Shown: piece after piece, positions 28,501 through 38,070 of the stretch
Layout: each line of letters begins with the position of its first letter
How positions within the stretch are numbered: the first letter of the stretch is position 1
Assembly: GCA_050330855.1 (NCBI GenBank)
Contig: JBHJNL010000039.1
Location: 67,006-131,005 of the forward strand
Length of the DNA: 64,000 nucleotides
Source: RCC1774 sp050330855
GTDB lineage: Bacteria > Cyanobacteriota > Cyanobacteriia > Thermosynechococcales > Thermosynechococcaceae
Direction: 5' to 3'
The notes under the pieces: model-generated
What the model saw: the letters and a program-made list of their open reading frames with translations, nothing else
What the model was told of the DNA's origin: nothing
The model's database searches: none
Position numbers and translations under genes: made by a program

Positions 28501-29528
28501 TGGGTGCCCGGTTCACCAATAGACTGGGCTGCGATGATGCCCACCGCTTCGCCAACGTCAACTAAGTGAGCATGGGCCAAACTCCAGCCATAGCAACATT
28601 GGCACACAGAACGCGCCGCTTCACAAGTGAGGGGCGATCGCACAATCACCTCATTCACCTTGGCCGCCCCAATGATTCTTGCAGTGGCTTCAGAGATAGC
28701 GCCGTTCTTCTCGACGATCACTTCGCCTGTTTCAGGATGAATGACTTCTTCTAATACCACTCGACCCAGGAGACGATCCTGGAGCGGGATCAAAACGCGC
28801 TCTCCGTCTGTCATGCTCGTCACCGAGACGCCGCGCTCAGTACCGCAATCGGCTTCTCGAATGATCACATCCTGAGAGACATCGACTAGACGGCGAGTCA
28901 GATAGCCAGAGTCTGCCGTTCGTAGGGCCGTGTCAACCAAACCCTTACGAGCGCCGTAGGACGAAATGATATATTCAGTAACCGTCAATCCTTCTCGGAA
29001 GTTAGTCTTAATGGGCAAGGCGATAATCTCACCCTGCGGATCAGCCATGAGACCCCGCATCCCCACAAGCTGGCGGACCTGAGACAGATTACCCCTGGCT
29101 CCAGAAAAGGCCATCATGTAGACCGAGTTAAGGGGGTTGTTCAATTTGAAATTGCGAACCACTTCGTCCTTGAGTTCTTCACTAGTCCCGTTCCAGGTAT
29201 CGATGACCTTCTGGAAGCGCTCTACCTCAGTGATTTCACCGCGCGTATATCGATCTTCGGTGGTCCGAATTTCTTCCTCTGCCGTTTCTAAAAGCTGCCG
29301 TTTGATCGGCGGAATCTGAAGGTCATCCACGCTAATGGAAACCCCTGCACGAGTTGCGAACCGGAAGCCTAGATCTTTAAGATGGTCCGCCATTTCTGCG
29401 GTACGAGCGGTGCCGTAATGCGTAAACGACCAGTGGACTAACTTTTTCAAGCCCCCCTTGTTGACCACTTTATTCGTAAATACGGGAGGTAATTTCTCCC
29501 GCGTTGCTTGAGTTGCTTGCTCTGCCAT
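25539..29528 (-). CDS. rpoC2: RNA polymerase beta-prime subunit, C-terminal part
   Basis: 1329 aa, the cyanobacterial/plastid RpoC2. It starts [15 protein letters not shown] and carries the second zinc site ([11 protein letters not shown] and later [16 protein letters not shown]), the bridge/trigger region ([28 protein letters not shown]) and the long internal SI3 insertion (~350-980) with repeated sandwich-barrel-hybrid segments. It lies 17 bp after rpoC1, the last gene of the operon, followed by an intrinsic terminator. Confidence 0.97.
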   Translation of the reverse strand: [1329 protein letters not shown]

Positions 29529-29545
29529 AACTGTGCGCCTCTACC

Positions 29546-31420
29546 TTAGCTAGCCAACAGGGAATCTTGAATCGTCTTGTTATAGATAATGCGACCGGGA
29601 GTGGTGCGGATATATTGGGAAATCACTTCACCCTCAGCACTTTCTCGAATGCGCCGTGAGGGATATGTCGATATCACCGATCCATCATCCCCTTTCTCAA
29701 TCGTGGGTTCTACATCGCCATCCGTATCATCCACCGGCCCATCAAAGCGAACCCAGACATAGGCATGGAGATCAACTTGGCGCTGCTCATAGGCCATAAT
29801 TGCATCTTCCAGATGGGAGTAATATTGCCCTGCCCCTTTCTGCTGATCTGGATTGTCAGCAGTGAGGTAATAGCAGCCCAGCACCATATCTTGACTCGGT
29901 GTGACAATGGGGCGACCGGTTGCCGGAGACAAAATATTATTGGAAGCCAGCATCAACAATCGAGCTTCAGATTGTGACTCGATCGACAGCGGTACATGAA
30001 CCGCCATCTGATCCCCATCAAAGTCGGCGTTAAAAGCCGGACAGACCAAAGGGTGGAGCTGAATCGCTCGACCGTCGACTAAAAGAGGTTCAAAGGCTTG
30101 AATTCCTAAACGGTGCAGGGTGGGCGCGCGGTTTAACATCACCGGGTGCCCTTCAATCACTTCCTCTAGGACATCCCAAATAACGGGATCTTTGCGCTGA
30201 ATAAGTCGCTTCGCTGCCTTGATATTGTTGACCAATCCCTGTCGAATCAGGCGATGGATGACAAAGGGCTGAAATAGCTCGATCGCCATTTCTTTGGGCA
30301 GGCCACACTGGTGAATCTTCAGCTTGGGGCCAACCACAATAACGGAGCGTCCAGAGTAGTCCACCCTTTTACCGAGAAGGTTCTGTCTAAAGCGGCCCTG
30401 CTTCCCTTCGATAATGTCTGAGAGGGATTTGAGCGGGCGATTGTTCGCCCCCACGACCGTGCGGCCCCGTCGTCCATTATCAATGAGAGCATCCACCGCC
30501 TCCTGCAGCATTCGTTTTTCGTTACGAACGATGATCTCAGGGGCTAGAATCTCTTGAAGCCGAGCCAGACGGTTATTGCGGTTGATGACACGCCGATACA
30601 GGTCATTGAGGTCAGAGGTCGCAAAGCGGCCCCCATCCAACTGCACCATCGGTCTGAGGTCAGGAGGAATGACTGGAATGACGCTGAGGACCATCCAATC
30701 GGGCAGTGCGCCGGTGCCCACAAAGTTATCCACCACTCGCAGTCGCTTGATCAGCTTGGCGCGCTTTTGTCCCTTGGAGTTCGTGATATCTTCGCGAAGC
30801 TGCTCGGCTTCACCCTCTAGATTGATATCTTGCAAAAGCTGCTGAATGGCTTCAGCCCCGATGCCGACTTCAATACCCGTGAGTTCAGAGTCTTCACTGT
30901 AGATTTGGTCTTCCACCTCAATCCACTGGTCTTCGGTGAGCAGTTGCTTGTAGGTCAACGTATCAGAGTTGCCTGCATTGAGTACCACGTAGGCGTTGAA
31001 GTAAACAATCTGCTCCACGTCACGCAGGGGCATATCGAGGAGCGTTGCCATGTAGCTAGGGATACCCTTGAGATACCAAACGTGAGTCACGGGAGCGGCT
31101 AATTTGATATAGCCCATCCGGTGTCGCCGGACGCGAGATTCAGTCACCTCAACGCCACAGCGTTCACAGACAATACCCCGATGGCGAACACGCTTATATT
31201 TGCCACAGTGACATTCCCAGTCCTTGGCAGGGCCAAAGATGCGCTCACAAAAGAGACCATCCATCTCTGGTTTCAGAGTCCGATAGTTGATGGTCTCAGG
31301 CTTGGTCACCTCTCCGACAACCTGATTGTTGGGTAAAGCCCGCTCTCCCCATTGTCGAATGCGGTCTGGGGATGCCAGACCAATTTTTACGTAGTCAAAC
31401 CGCTGTTCTAGCTTTGGCAT
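29546..31420 (-). CDS. rpoC1: RNA polymerase gamma subunit (beta-prime N-terminal part)
   Basis: 624 aa from the start chosen at 31420 (MPKLEQRFDYVKIGLASP), which is the conserved cyanobacterial start and has GAGGA upstream; longer in-frame starts reach into the end of rpoB and are unlikely. The first zinc site is C-CGKYKR...C-RCGVEV, and the catalytic magnesium loop is NADFDGDQMAVH. The split of beta-prime into RpoC1 and RpoC2 is diagnostic for cyanobacteria and plastids. Confidence 0.96.
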   Translation of the reverse strand: MPKLEQRFDYVKIGLASPDRIRQWGERALPNNQVVGEVTKPETINYRTLKPEMDGLFCERIFGPAKDWECHCGKYKRVRHRGIVCERCGVEVTESRVRRHRMGYIKLAAPVTHVWYLKGIPSYMATLLDMPLRDVEQIVYFNAYVVLNAGNSDTLTYKQLLTEDQWIEVEDQIYSEDSELTGIEVGIGAEAIQQLLQDINLEGEAEQLREDITNSKGQKRAKLIKRLRVVDNFVGTGALPDWMVLSVIPVIPPDLRPMVQLDGGRFATSDLNDLYRRVINRNNRLARLQEILAPEIIVRNEKRMLQEAVDALIDNGRRGRTVVGANNRPLKSLSDIIEGKQGRFRQNLLGKRVDYSGRSVIVVGPKLKIHQCGLPKEMAIELFQPFVIHRLIRQGLVNNIKAAKRLIQRKDPVIWDVLEEVIEGHPVMLNRAPTLHRLGIQAFEPLLVDGRAIQLHPLVCPAFNADFDGDQMAVHVPLSIESQSEARLLMLASNNILSPATGRPIVTPSQDMVLGCYYLTADNPDQQKGAGQYYSHLEDAIMAYEQRQVDLHAYVWVRFDGPVDDTDGDVEPTIEKGDDGSVISTYPSRRIRESAEGEVISQYIRTTPGRIIYNKTIQDSLLAS

Positions 31421-31487
31421 TGCTTCAAGCGTCCTCTCTTCTCTGTGGATCTGTCTGCTGAATATTCGGTCGTGATGGCGTTCTTTC

Positions 31488-34400
31488 CTAAACGGTGGAG
31501 GACTCTCCTTCTTCAGATCGGGAGAAGGACTCATAGGTTGGCCGTGATGGCGTCCGCCGATTGCTGACGTCAGCCATCAAATCGACTTCAGAATCGCGGC
31601 TAATGCCGTCATCATCAGTGTCGAGCTTATGCACTGCAATGTCTAAGCACAGCGACTGCAGCTCTCGCATCAGCACTTTGAAGGACTCCGGCGTTCCGGG
31701 GCGAGGAATGGCTTGACCCTTGACGATCGCATTCAAGGCTTCATTACGGCCCTGCATATCGTCAGATTTCACCGTCAGCAATTCCTGGAGCGTATAGGCT
31801 GCGCCGAAGGCTTCCAGCGCCCACACTTCCATTTCTCCAAATCGCTGTCCACCCTGCTGGGCTTTACCCCCCAGAGGCTGCTGCGTCACGAGAGAATAGG
31901 GTCCAGTGGAACGGGCGTGAATCTTGTCATCGACAAGGTGAACCAGCTTCAGCATGTAGGCTTTACCCACGGTGATGGGTTTGTCAAAGACTTCTCCGGT
32001 ACGACCATCAAAGACCTTGAGTTTGCCCGGCTCCTCTGGATTGAACAACCACTCTTTGCCCGTGGCCTCTCTTGCTTCTGCCAGTTTGCCGTGGACGGTG
32101 GTTCGGGAGGCCTCTGCCCCGTGCATTTCGTCAAAGGGAATCATCTTGAATCGCGTATCAAGGTGCTCTCCGGCCCAACCGAGCAAGCACTCAAACACTT
32201 GGCCCACGTTCATTCGAGACGGAACCCCAAGGGGATTAAGCACAATATCAACGGGGGTACCGTCTTCTACATAGGGCATATCTTCGGCGGGCAAAATTCG
32301 GGAAATGATGCCTTTATTCCCGTGGCGACCGGCCATTTTATCGCCCACTTGAATCTTGCGCTTCTGAGCAACGTAAACCCGCACCACCATATTGGCTCCG
32401 GGTGGCAGCTCATCGCCCTGCTCACGGGTAAAGACGCGCACGTCCACGACCCGTCCTTTCTCTCCGTTAGGAACCCGCAAGGAATTATCACGAACATCTC
32501 TGGCTTTTTCACCAAAAATGGCACGCAGTAGCTTCTCTTCAGGCGGCTGATCCGATTCACCTTTGGGCGTGACTTTACCCACCAGAATGTCTCCAGCTTC
32601 GACCCAGGCTCCTGTTCGGATAATGCCGTTTTCATCCAATTGCCGCAGGGAATCTTCGCCTACGTTGGGAATCTCACGGGTAATTTCTTCAGGACCGAGC
32701 TTGGTCTGACGGGCCTCAATTTCAAACTTTTCAATGTGAATAGAGGTGTAAACATCCTCTCGAACTAAGCGCTCACTAATGAGAATGGCATCCTCGTAGT
32801 TATAGCCTTCCCAGGGCATGTAGGCGACGGTGACATTTTGTCCCAGAGCTAGCTCACCGCCTTCGGTGGCAGATCCATCGGCAATCACTTGACCGACCTG
32901 GACGCGATCGCCCACAAACACAATCGGACGCTGGTTCAAGCAGGTATCTTGATTAGACCGCTGGTACTTATGCAGCTCATAGCAGGTCTCTTCGCCTTGG
33001 TCATCTCGAATCTTGATCATCGTGGCCGAGACGTAGGTCACTTCCCCGTCCGCGCGACTGATACCCACCATTCCAGAGTCACGAGCCGCTTGTGCTTCTA
33101 GACCGGTACCCACCAGTGGTCGTTCAGGACGGAGCAGGGGCACAGCCTGACGCTGCATGTTTGACCCCATCAAGGCACGGTTGGCATCGTCATGCTCTAA
33201 GAAGGGAATCAAGGAGGTGGCAACAGAGATGATCTGCACCGGAGAAACCGCAACGTAATCCACTTCAGTGGGAGAGGTTTCGGTGAAGTCCTGTCGATAC
33301 CGAACCGGAACAATTTCACCTTGGATGTATCCCGCTTCATCCATGGGGATGTCACCGGGAGCCACCTGGAGGTCGTCTTCTTCGTCTGCCGTCATGTACT
33401 GAGGCAGTTTTTCCTTAACCACTCGACCGTTATCGACTTCGTAAAACGGAGTTTCGATAAACCCGTAGGGATTGACCCTGGCGTGGGTTGCCAGAGAACC
33501 AATCAGACCGGCGTTAGGGCCTTCTGGCGTCTCAATAGGGCAAATACGACCGTAGTGGCTGGGATGAATATCTCGAACGGCAAAGCCTGCTCGTTCACGA
33601 GTCAAGCCGCCAGGACCGAGGGCACTTAAACGCCGCTTGTGGGTTAGCTCCGCCAGCGGATTAGTTTGATCCATGAACTGAGATAATTGGCTGGAGCCAA
33701 AGAATTCTTTAATCGCAGCGACTAAAGGCTTTGGATTCACCAAAGAGGCCGGAGTGAGCGACTCAATATCAGAAACGGTCATCCGCTCTTTAATAATGCG
33801 CTCTAGGCGATTAAGGCCTACCCGAACCTGATTCTGAAGCAGCTCTCCGACCGAACGCACGCGACGATTACCGAGGTGATCGATGTCGTCTACGTTGCCG
33901 ATGTCAAACTCTAGGTTGATTAGATAGTCAATGGCACCGAGAATATCTTCAGGCGTTAGTACCCGAGTGGCTTCTGGCGTATTGAGACGCAGCTTTTTAT
34001 TCAGCTTATAGCGACCGACCCGTCCAAGATCGTAGCGCTTGGGGTCAAAGAAGCGAGAGTCTAAAAGCTGCTGCCCCCCTGATACCGTGGGTGGCTCGCC
34101 GGGACGCAGTTTTCGGTATAGCTCTAGAAGAGCTTCTTCTTCACCAAATTGGCCTTCTTTGTCGATGGTCTTTTGGTAGTACTCAGGGTGACGAAGGCGA
34201 TCAAAAATCTCGCCGTCACTGAGTCCGAGAGCCTTGAGTAAGACCTGGGCCGAGAGTTTACGGGTTTTGTCAATGCGGACCCAAACGAGGTCGTTCTTGT
34301 CGGTTTCAAACTTAAGCCACGCACCTCGGTTCGGGATCAGGCTGGCATTATAGGTACGACGACCGTTTTTATCGGTTTCAGATTTGTAATAGACGCCAGG

Positions 34401-34790
34401 GCTTCTCACAATCTGATTAACAATAACGCGCTCGGCACCGTTGATAATGAAGGTACCTCGATCCGTCATCAGGGGCAGATCGCCAATGAAGACTTCTTGC
34501 TCTTTAATCTCGCCGGTCTCTTTGTTGATGAGGCGAGTGGGCACGTACATCTGAACGCCGTAGGTGCTGTCACGACGTTTGGCCTCGTCCACCATATATT
34601 TAGGGCGTTTGAGGCGATAGTTCTTGGCTAAGAAATGCAGCTCAATCTTGCCGGTATAATCGGTAATCGGAGAGAAGCTATCGAGTTCTTCAATCAGACC
34701 TTCTCTGAGAAAAGAGCGGAAGCTTTCTCGCTGAATTTCAACGAGATCAGGCAGTGCGAAGGCGGGTCGGATGGTGTTTAAGTTAGTCAT
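31488..34790 (-). CDS. rpoB: RNA polymerase beta subunit
   Basis: 1100 aa, usual length for cyanobacterial beta. It starts MTNLNTIRPAFALPDLVEIQ. The rifampicin region (SSQLSQFMDQTNPLAELTHKRR), GRICPIETPEGPN, MPWEGYNYEDAI and KMAGRHGNKG are all present and intact. It follows tatD by 170 bp, which contains a likely own promoter (TATAAA on the minus strand near 34900), so rpoB may be transcribed both with and without rpsT-tatD. Confidence 0.97.
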   Translation of the reverse strand: MTNLNTIRPAFALPDLVEIQRESFRSFLREGLIEELDSFSPITDYTGKIELHFLAKNYRLKRPKYMVDEAKRRDSTYGVQMYVPTRLINKETGEIKEQEVFIGDLPLMTDRGTFIINGAERVIVNQIVRSPGVYYKSETDKNGRRTYNASLIPNRGAWLKFETDKNDLVWVRIDKTRKLSAQVLLKALGLSDGEIFDRLRHPEYYQKTIDKEGQFGEEEALLELYRKLRPGEPPTVSGGQQLLDSRFFDPKRYDLGRVGRYKLNKKLRLNTPEATRVLTPEDILGAIDYLINLEFDIGNVDDIDHLGNRRVRSVGELLQNQVRVGLNRLERIIKERMTVSDIESLTPASLVNPKPLVAAIKEFFGSSQLSQFMDQTNPLAELTHKRRLSALGPGGLTRERAGFAVRDIHPSHYGRICPIETPEGPNAGLIGSLATHARVNPYGFIETPFYEVDNGRVVKEKLPQYMTADEEDDLQVAPGDIPMDEAGYIQGEIVPVRYRQDFTETSPTEVDYVAVSPVQIISVATSLIPFLEHDDANRALMGSNMQRQAVPLLRPERPLVGTGLEAQAARDSGMVGISRADGEVTYVSATMIKIRDDQGEETCYELHKYQRSNQDTCLNQRPIVFVGDRVQVGQVIADGSATEGGELALGQNVTVAYMPWEGYNYEDAILISERLVREDVYTSIHIEKFEIEARQTKLGPEEITREIPNVGEDSLRQLDENGIIRTGAWVEAGDILVGKVTPKGESDQPPEEKLLRAIFGEKARDVRDNSLRVPNGEKGRVVDVRVFTREQGDELPPGANMVVRVYVAQKRKIQVGDKMAGRHGNKGIISRILPAEDMPYVEDGTPVDIVLNPLGVPSRMNVGQVFECLLGWAGEHLDTRFKMIPFDEMHGAEASRTTVHGKLAEAREATGKEWLFNPEEPGKLKVFDGRTGEVFDKPITVGKAYMLKLVHLVDDKIHARSTGPYSLVTQQPLGGKAQQGGQRFGEMEVWALEAFGAAYTLQELLTVKSDDMQGRNEALNAIVKGQAIPRPGTPESFKVLMRELQSLCLDIAVHKLDTDDDGISRDSEVDLMADVSNRRTPSRPTYESFSRSEEGESSTV

Positions 34791-34960
34791 GCGTCTCCTC
34801 TAGAGGTCGCGCCCGGTAGACGTGCAATCTACAATTCTAGGCAATAGTACTGGAACGAGTCAATGAAAAGCTAAATCAGTTTATGGTTTGGGGCATTTTA
34901 TAGGGATCGTCAATAAGCTAAAGATATCAAGGGATATATCTCGGTTAAGCGCTCTAATGG

Positions 34961-35770
34961 CTAAAAAGCAAGGGCTGGAACCATTGCAGGATCGGGAAGC
35001 TGAAACAGGTGGCAGGCGTTAGCGGTGGTTTGAGCGGCAATATCTTCGAGGGATGTATCCCTCAGTTGAGCCACTTTCTCGGCCACGTGATAAACGTGGG
35101 CGGGTTCATTACGGCGCTGCTTGCGCTTTGGCTCTGGGGTTAAAAACGGGCAGTCTGTTTCGACAAGGATGCGATCGCAAGGCACCATTTGAGCGGAGGC
35201 ATGCACTTGTTTGGCGTTTTTGAAGGTCACAATCCCACTAAAGCTGATGTAAAACCCTAGATCTAGAAACAGTTGGGTTTCTTCTGGAGTCCCCCCCCAG
35301 CAATGCATTACCCCCGGAACGGCTCCCTGCTCAGCCCAAAACTGACGGAGCAGTTCAGCCATCGGCTGAGCCGCATCTCGACAGTGGATAATCACCGGCA
35401 GACCTAAGTCTTTGGCGATGCGAAGATGGTCCATGAAGCTCCGCTCTTGCTGATGGCGATCGCTAGCTTTGAACAGATCAAGACCTGTTTCACCAATAGC
35501 GACAACCCGCTCCCCCGACTGCACACAAGATCGAATTTGCGCTGCAGTCTCAGACGTCCATTTATCCATGTCCAATGGGTGTAGACCCACTGCACAATAA
35601 AGCTCAGGGAAACGCTGCACCAAACGTTGAATCGCGGGAAATTCAGAGGGTTCGACACAGGAGTGAACCAACCGAACGACTCCGGCATCTCGCCAGCGCT
35701 GAGCAATCCCGTCAAGATCGGGGGCAAACGCATCAAAGTTTATATGAACGTGGGTGTCAATCAGTTGCAT
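34961..35770 (-). CDS. TatD family metal-dependent hydrolase
   Basis: 269 aa TIM-barrel hydrolase. The metal ligands are visible: DTHVHINF, GETGLDLF, VIIHCRDA, VMHCWGGT and ETDCPFLTP. Family members are 3'-5' DNA/RNA exonucleases or deoxyribonucleases with a repair role. Position between rpsT and rpoB is a conserved cyanobacterial arrangement. The gap to rpsT is 42 bp. Confidence 0.9.
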   Translation of the reverse strand: MQLIDTHVHINFDAFAPDLDGIAQRWRDAGVVRLVHSCVEPSEFPAIQRLVQRFPELYCAVGLHPLDMDKWTSETAAQIRSCVQSGERVVAIGETGLDLFKASDRHQQERSFMDHLRIAKDLGLPVIIHCRDAAQPMAELLRQFWAEQGAVPGVMHCWGGTPEETQLFLDLGFYISFSGIVTFKNAKQVHASAQMVPCDRILVETDCPFLTPEPKRKQRRNEPAHVYHVAEKVAQLRDTSLEDIAAQTTANACHLFQLPDPAMVPALAF

Positions 35771-35812
35771 TCAAGATCGCAGGCAAGGCGGAGGCTTTTA
35801 GCGCGGAATTTC

Positions 35813-36109
35813 TTACGATGCAGCGGTGGTGTGCTGAGCTAACACCCGAGCTAAACGGGCTTTTTTCCGTGCCCCAGTGTTGCGGTGAAGGGTGCCCCGC
35901 TTGACGGCCTTATCAATTTTGCTAAAGGCAGCAGACATCTTTGTCTGAACAACCGTCATCTGCTCATCGTTGGGACTGGCGCTGTAGGCCTCTATCGCCT
36001 CTAGGAAACGCTTCGATAAGGTTTTGATTGCAGATTTATACGACTTATTTTGAAAGCGATTGCGTTCGGCAATTTTGATACGCTTCGATGCAGACTTAAT
36101 ATTGGCCAC
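35813..36109 (-). CDS. rpsT: 30S ribosomal protein S20
   Basis: 98 aa, very basic, all-helical. It starts MANIKSASKRIKIAERNR and has SYKSAIKTLSKRF, then AVKRGTLHRNTGARKKARL at the end, the standard S20 pattern. It binds 16S rRNA early in 30S assembly. First gene of the minus-strand operon; divergent from hisD with 137 bp between starts. Confidence 0.95.
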   Translation of the reverse strand: MANIKSASKRIKIAERNRFQNKSYKSAIKTLSKRFLEAIEAYSASPNDEQMTVVQTKMSAAFSKIDKAVKRGTLHRNTGARKKARLARVLAQHTTAAS

Positions 36110-36159
36110 AGTGACGTTCCGGAAGATGGGTGTTCAAATGCGAAAGCACGCAAATAAAT

Positions 36160-36168
36160 ATAGTAGCA
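36160..36168 (-). promoter_or_regulatory. Candidate extended -10 promoter of rpsT
   Basis: The minus strand reads TGCTACTAT, an extended -10 element (TGn-TAnnnT), about 50 nt before the rpsT ATG. No good -35 is seen at 17 bp, as expected for extended -10 promoters. Confidence 0.4.
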
Positions 36169-36246
36169 CCTGTTGCCATCTCTTGCGCTCCATCTGAAAA
36201 TCCGCGCTAAGCTTAAGGGGATTACGTTCATCGGCATTCCTAATCC

Positions 36247-37572
36247 ATGCTGCGAATTATCACTCAGCAGGCTGAGGCTAAAGAAGAACTTCAGCGAATT
36301 TGCGATCGCACCCACACCGATCAAGTCGTCCATAAAGAAGCCACGGTGCGTGAAGTCTTACAAACCGTCAAGCGACAAGGGGACCGCGCCCTGCTCCGAT
36401 ACACGGCTGAATTTGATCAGCAAACGTTAACGGTGGATGAGCTGCGCGTCAGTGGCGCTGAGCTGGATGCTGCCTATCAACAGATTTCTAAGGGTCTATT
36501 GGATGCCATTCAGCTAGCTCATCGCCAGATTGAAGCCTTTCACCAACAGCGCCAGCCGAAAAGTTGGGTGCAGTTCGGTGATCATGACATCGTACTCGGC
36601 AAAAAATATACCCCCGTTGATCGAGCCGGTCTCTACGTGCCAGGCGGACGGGCTGCTTACCCCAGTACTGTATTAATGAATGCGGTACCTGCCCAAGTCG
36701 CTGGCGTTGAGCGGTGCGTAATCATGACGCCGCCAGGACCCGATAAACAGATGAACGCAGCGGTGTTAGTGGCTGCCCAAGAAGCAGGGGTTCAAGAAAT
36801 TTATCGAGTTGGCGGCGCTCAGGCGATCGCAGCCTTGGCCTATGGCACTGAAACAATTCCCAAGGTTGATGTGATTACCGGACCAGGGAATATCTACGTC
36901 ACCCTAGCTAAGAAGCTGGTTTACGGAACCGTCGGCATTGACTCTCTGGCGGGTCCGTCGGAGGTACTGATTATTGCTGACCACACGGCGGATCCGAATC
37001 ATGTAGCAGCAGATCTATTAGCTCAAGCTGAACATGACCCGATGGCGGCGGCGATTCTCATTACGACGGATGCAGCGTTAGCGAACAAGGTCGTACTGGC
37101 GGTCAAAGAGCAGCTAGAAGATCACACCCGACGGACGCTGACTGAGAAGGCGATCGCCCATTACGGCATCGCCATTGTGGTAGAAGATCTAGCCCAGGCG
37201 GTGGAGCTGTCTAATCAGTTTGCACCAGAGCACCTAGAGCTAGAGGTCGCTGAACCCTGGGATCTGTTAGAGTCGATTCGCCATGCTGGCGCAATATTCT
37301 TGGGTCATCACACCCCAGAGGCGGTGGGTGACTATCTCGCTGGTCCCAATCACACCCTACCCACTTCTGGAACGGCCCGCTACGCCTCGGCTCTGGGTGT
37401 TGAAACCTTTATGAAGCATTCGAGCATCATTCAGTATTCATCTCAGGCCCTTGATCACGTTGCTGATGCCATCGATCAGCTCACCCAAGCAGAGGGACTA
37501 CCCTCCCATGGAGAATCAGTGCGGTTAAGAACCCAAAACCCCCTCAATTCTGACACGATGGGCAGTAATTGA
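36247..37572 (+). CDS. hisD: Histidinol dehydrogenase
   Basis: 441 aa. Catalyses the last two oxidations of histidine synthesis with NAD and zinc. Signature segments are present in order: DRAGLYVPGGRAAYPS, GGAQAIAALAYGTETIP, VDVITGPGN, the family signature around IDSLAGPSEVLIIAD and LLAQAEHDP, and near the end AGAIFLGHHTPEAVGDY and GPNHTLPTSG with the catalytic and zinc-binding histidines. Single gene, divergent from rpsT. Not in a his operon, as usual in cyanobacteria. Confidence 0.95.
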   Translation: MLRIITQQAEAKEELQRICDRTHTDQVVHKEATVREVLQTVKRQGDRALLRYTAEFDQQTLTVDELRVSGAELDAAYQQISKGLLDAIQLAHRQIEAFHQQRQPKSWVQFGDHDIVLGKKYTPVDRAGLYVPGGRAAYPSTVLMNAVPAQVAGVERCVIMTPPGPDKQMNAAVLVAAQEAGVQEIYRVGGAQAIAALAYGTETIPKVDVITGPGNIYVTLAKKLVYGTVGIDSLAGPSEVLIIADHTADPNHVAADLLAQAEHDPMAAAILITTDAALANKVVLAVKEQLEDHTRRTLTEKAIAHYGIAIVVEDLAQAVELSNQFAPEHLELEVAEPWDLLESIRHAGAIFLGHHTPEAVGDYLAGPNHTLPTSGTARYASALGVETFMKHSSIIQYSSQALDHVADAIDQLTQAEGLPSHGESVRLRTQNPLNSDTMGSN

Positions 37573-37647
37573 CGGGCTTCCTCTAGACTCAAAGGATAGG
37601 ATTAAATTCTGCTTGATCATCATCATCCTTGAGGGAGAAAACGACCT

Positions 37648-38070
37648 GTGTCTCAAATTATTCTGGCAGCTTTAGACGACTCTGACTTGTCAGATTATGT
37701 AGTGAAGGCCATTCATCAACTGAAGCTGCAGGCAGAGGATCGTGTTGTTTTAGTTCGTGTCATTCCCGCGTCTGAGTTAGATCCAGAACGACCGGCTGAT
37801 AAACCTTCCCTTGATCCCCAGCTTGGCATCTACCGCCATTCAGAACAAAAGCTGCAATCCTACCAAGTTCCACTAACCTGTCAAACAGAGCTTGAAATTG
37901 TCACGGGTGATCCCGCCGAAGAGATTGTGCGTTTAGCCAATATCCATAAGGCTAGCTTGATTGTAATCGGTAACCGAGGGCTAACCGGCGTTGACCGAAT
38001 TCTGCAGGGATCGGTGAGTAGCCAAGTCGTGACCGATGCCCACTGCTCTGTAATGGTGGTCAAGCCTTAG
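37648..38070 (+). CDS. Universal stress protein (UspA family), single domain
   Basis: 140 aa. Starts with GTG 37648, preceded by GAGGGAGA. The ATP-binding type motif GNRG...GS (GNRGLTGVDRILQGSVS) near residue 109 is complete, so it should bind nucleotide. Role in stress adaptation is inferred from the family only. Its stop overlaps the stop of the convergent pheT gene by a few bases. Confidence 0.9.
   Translation: MSQIILAALDDSDLSDYVVKAIHQLKLQAEDRVVLVRVIPASELDPERPADKPSLDPQLGIYRHSEQKLQSYQVPLTCQTELEIVTGDPAEEIVRLANIHKASLIVIGNRGLTGVDRILQGSVSSQVVTDAHCSVMVVKP

Noticed and set aside
31421..31534. N-terminal extension of rpoC1 by 38 codons
   Set aside because: It would overlap the end of rpoB and lacks family conservation; the internal ATG at 31420 has a ribosome site and the conserved start.
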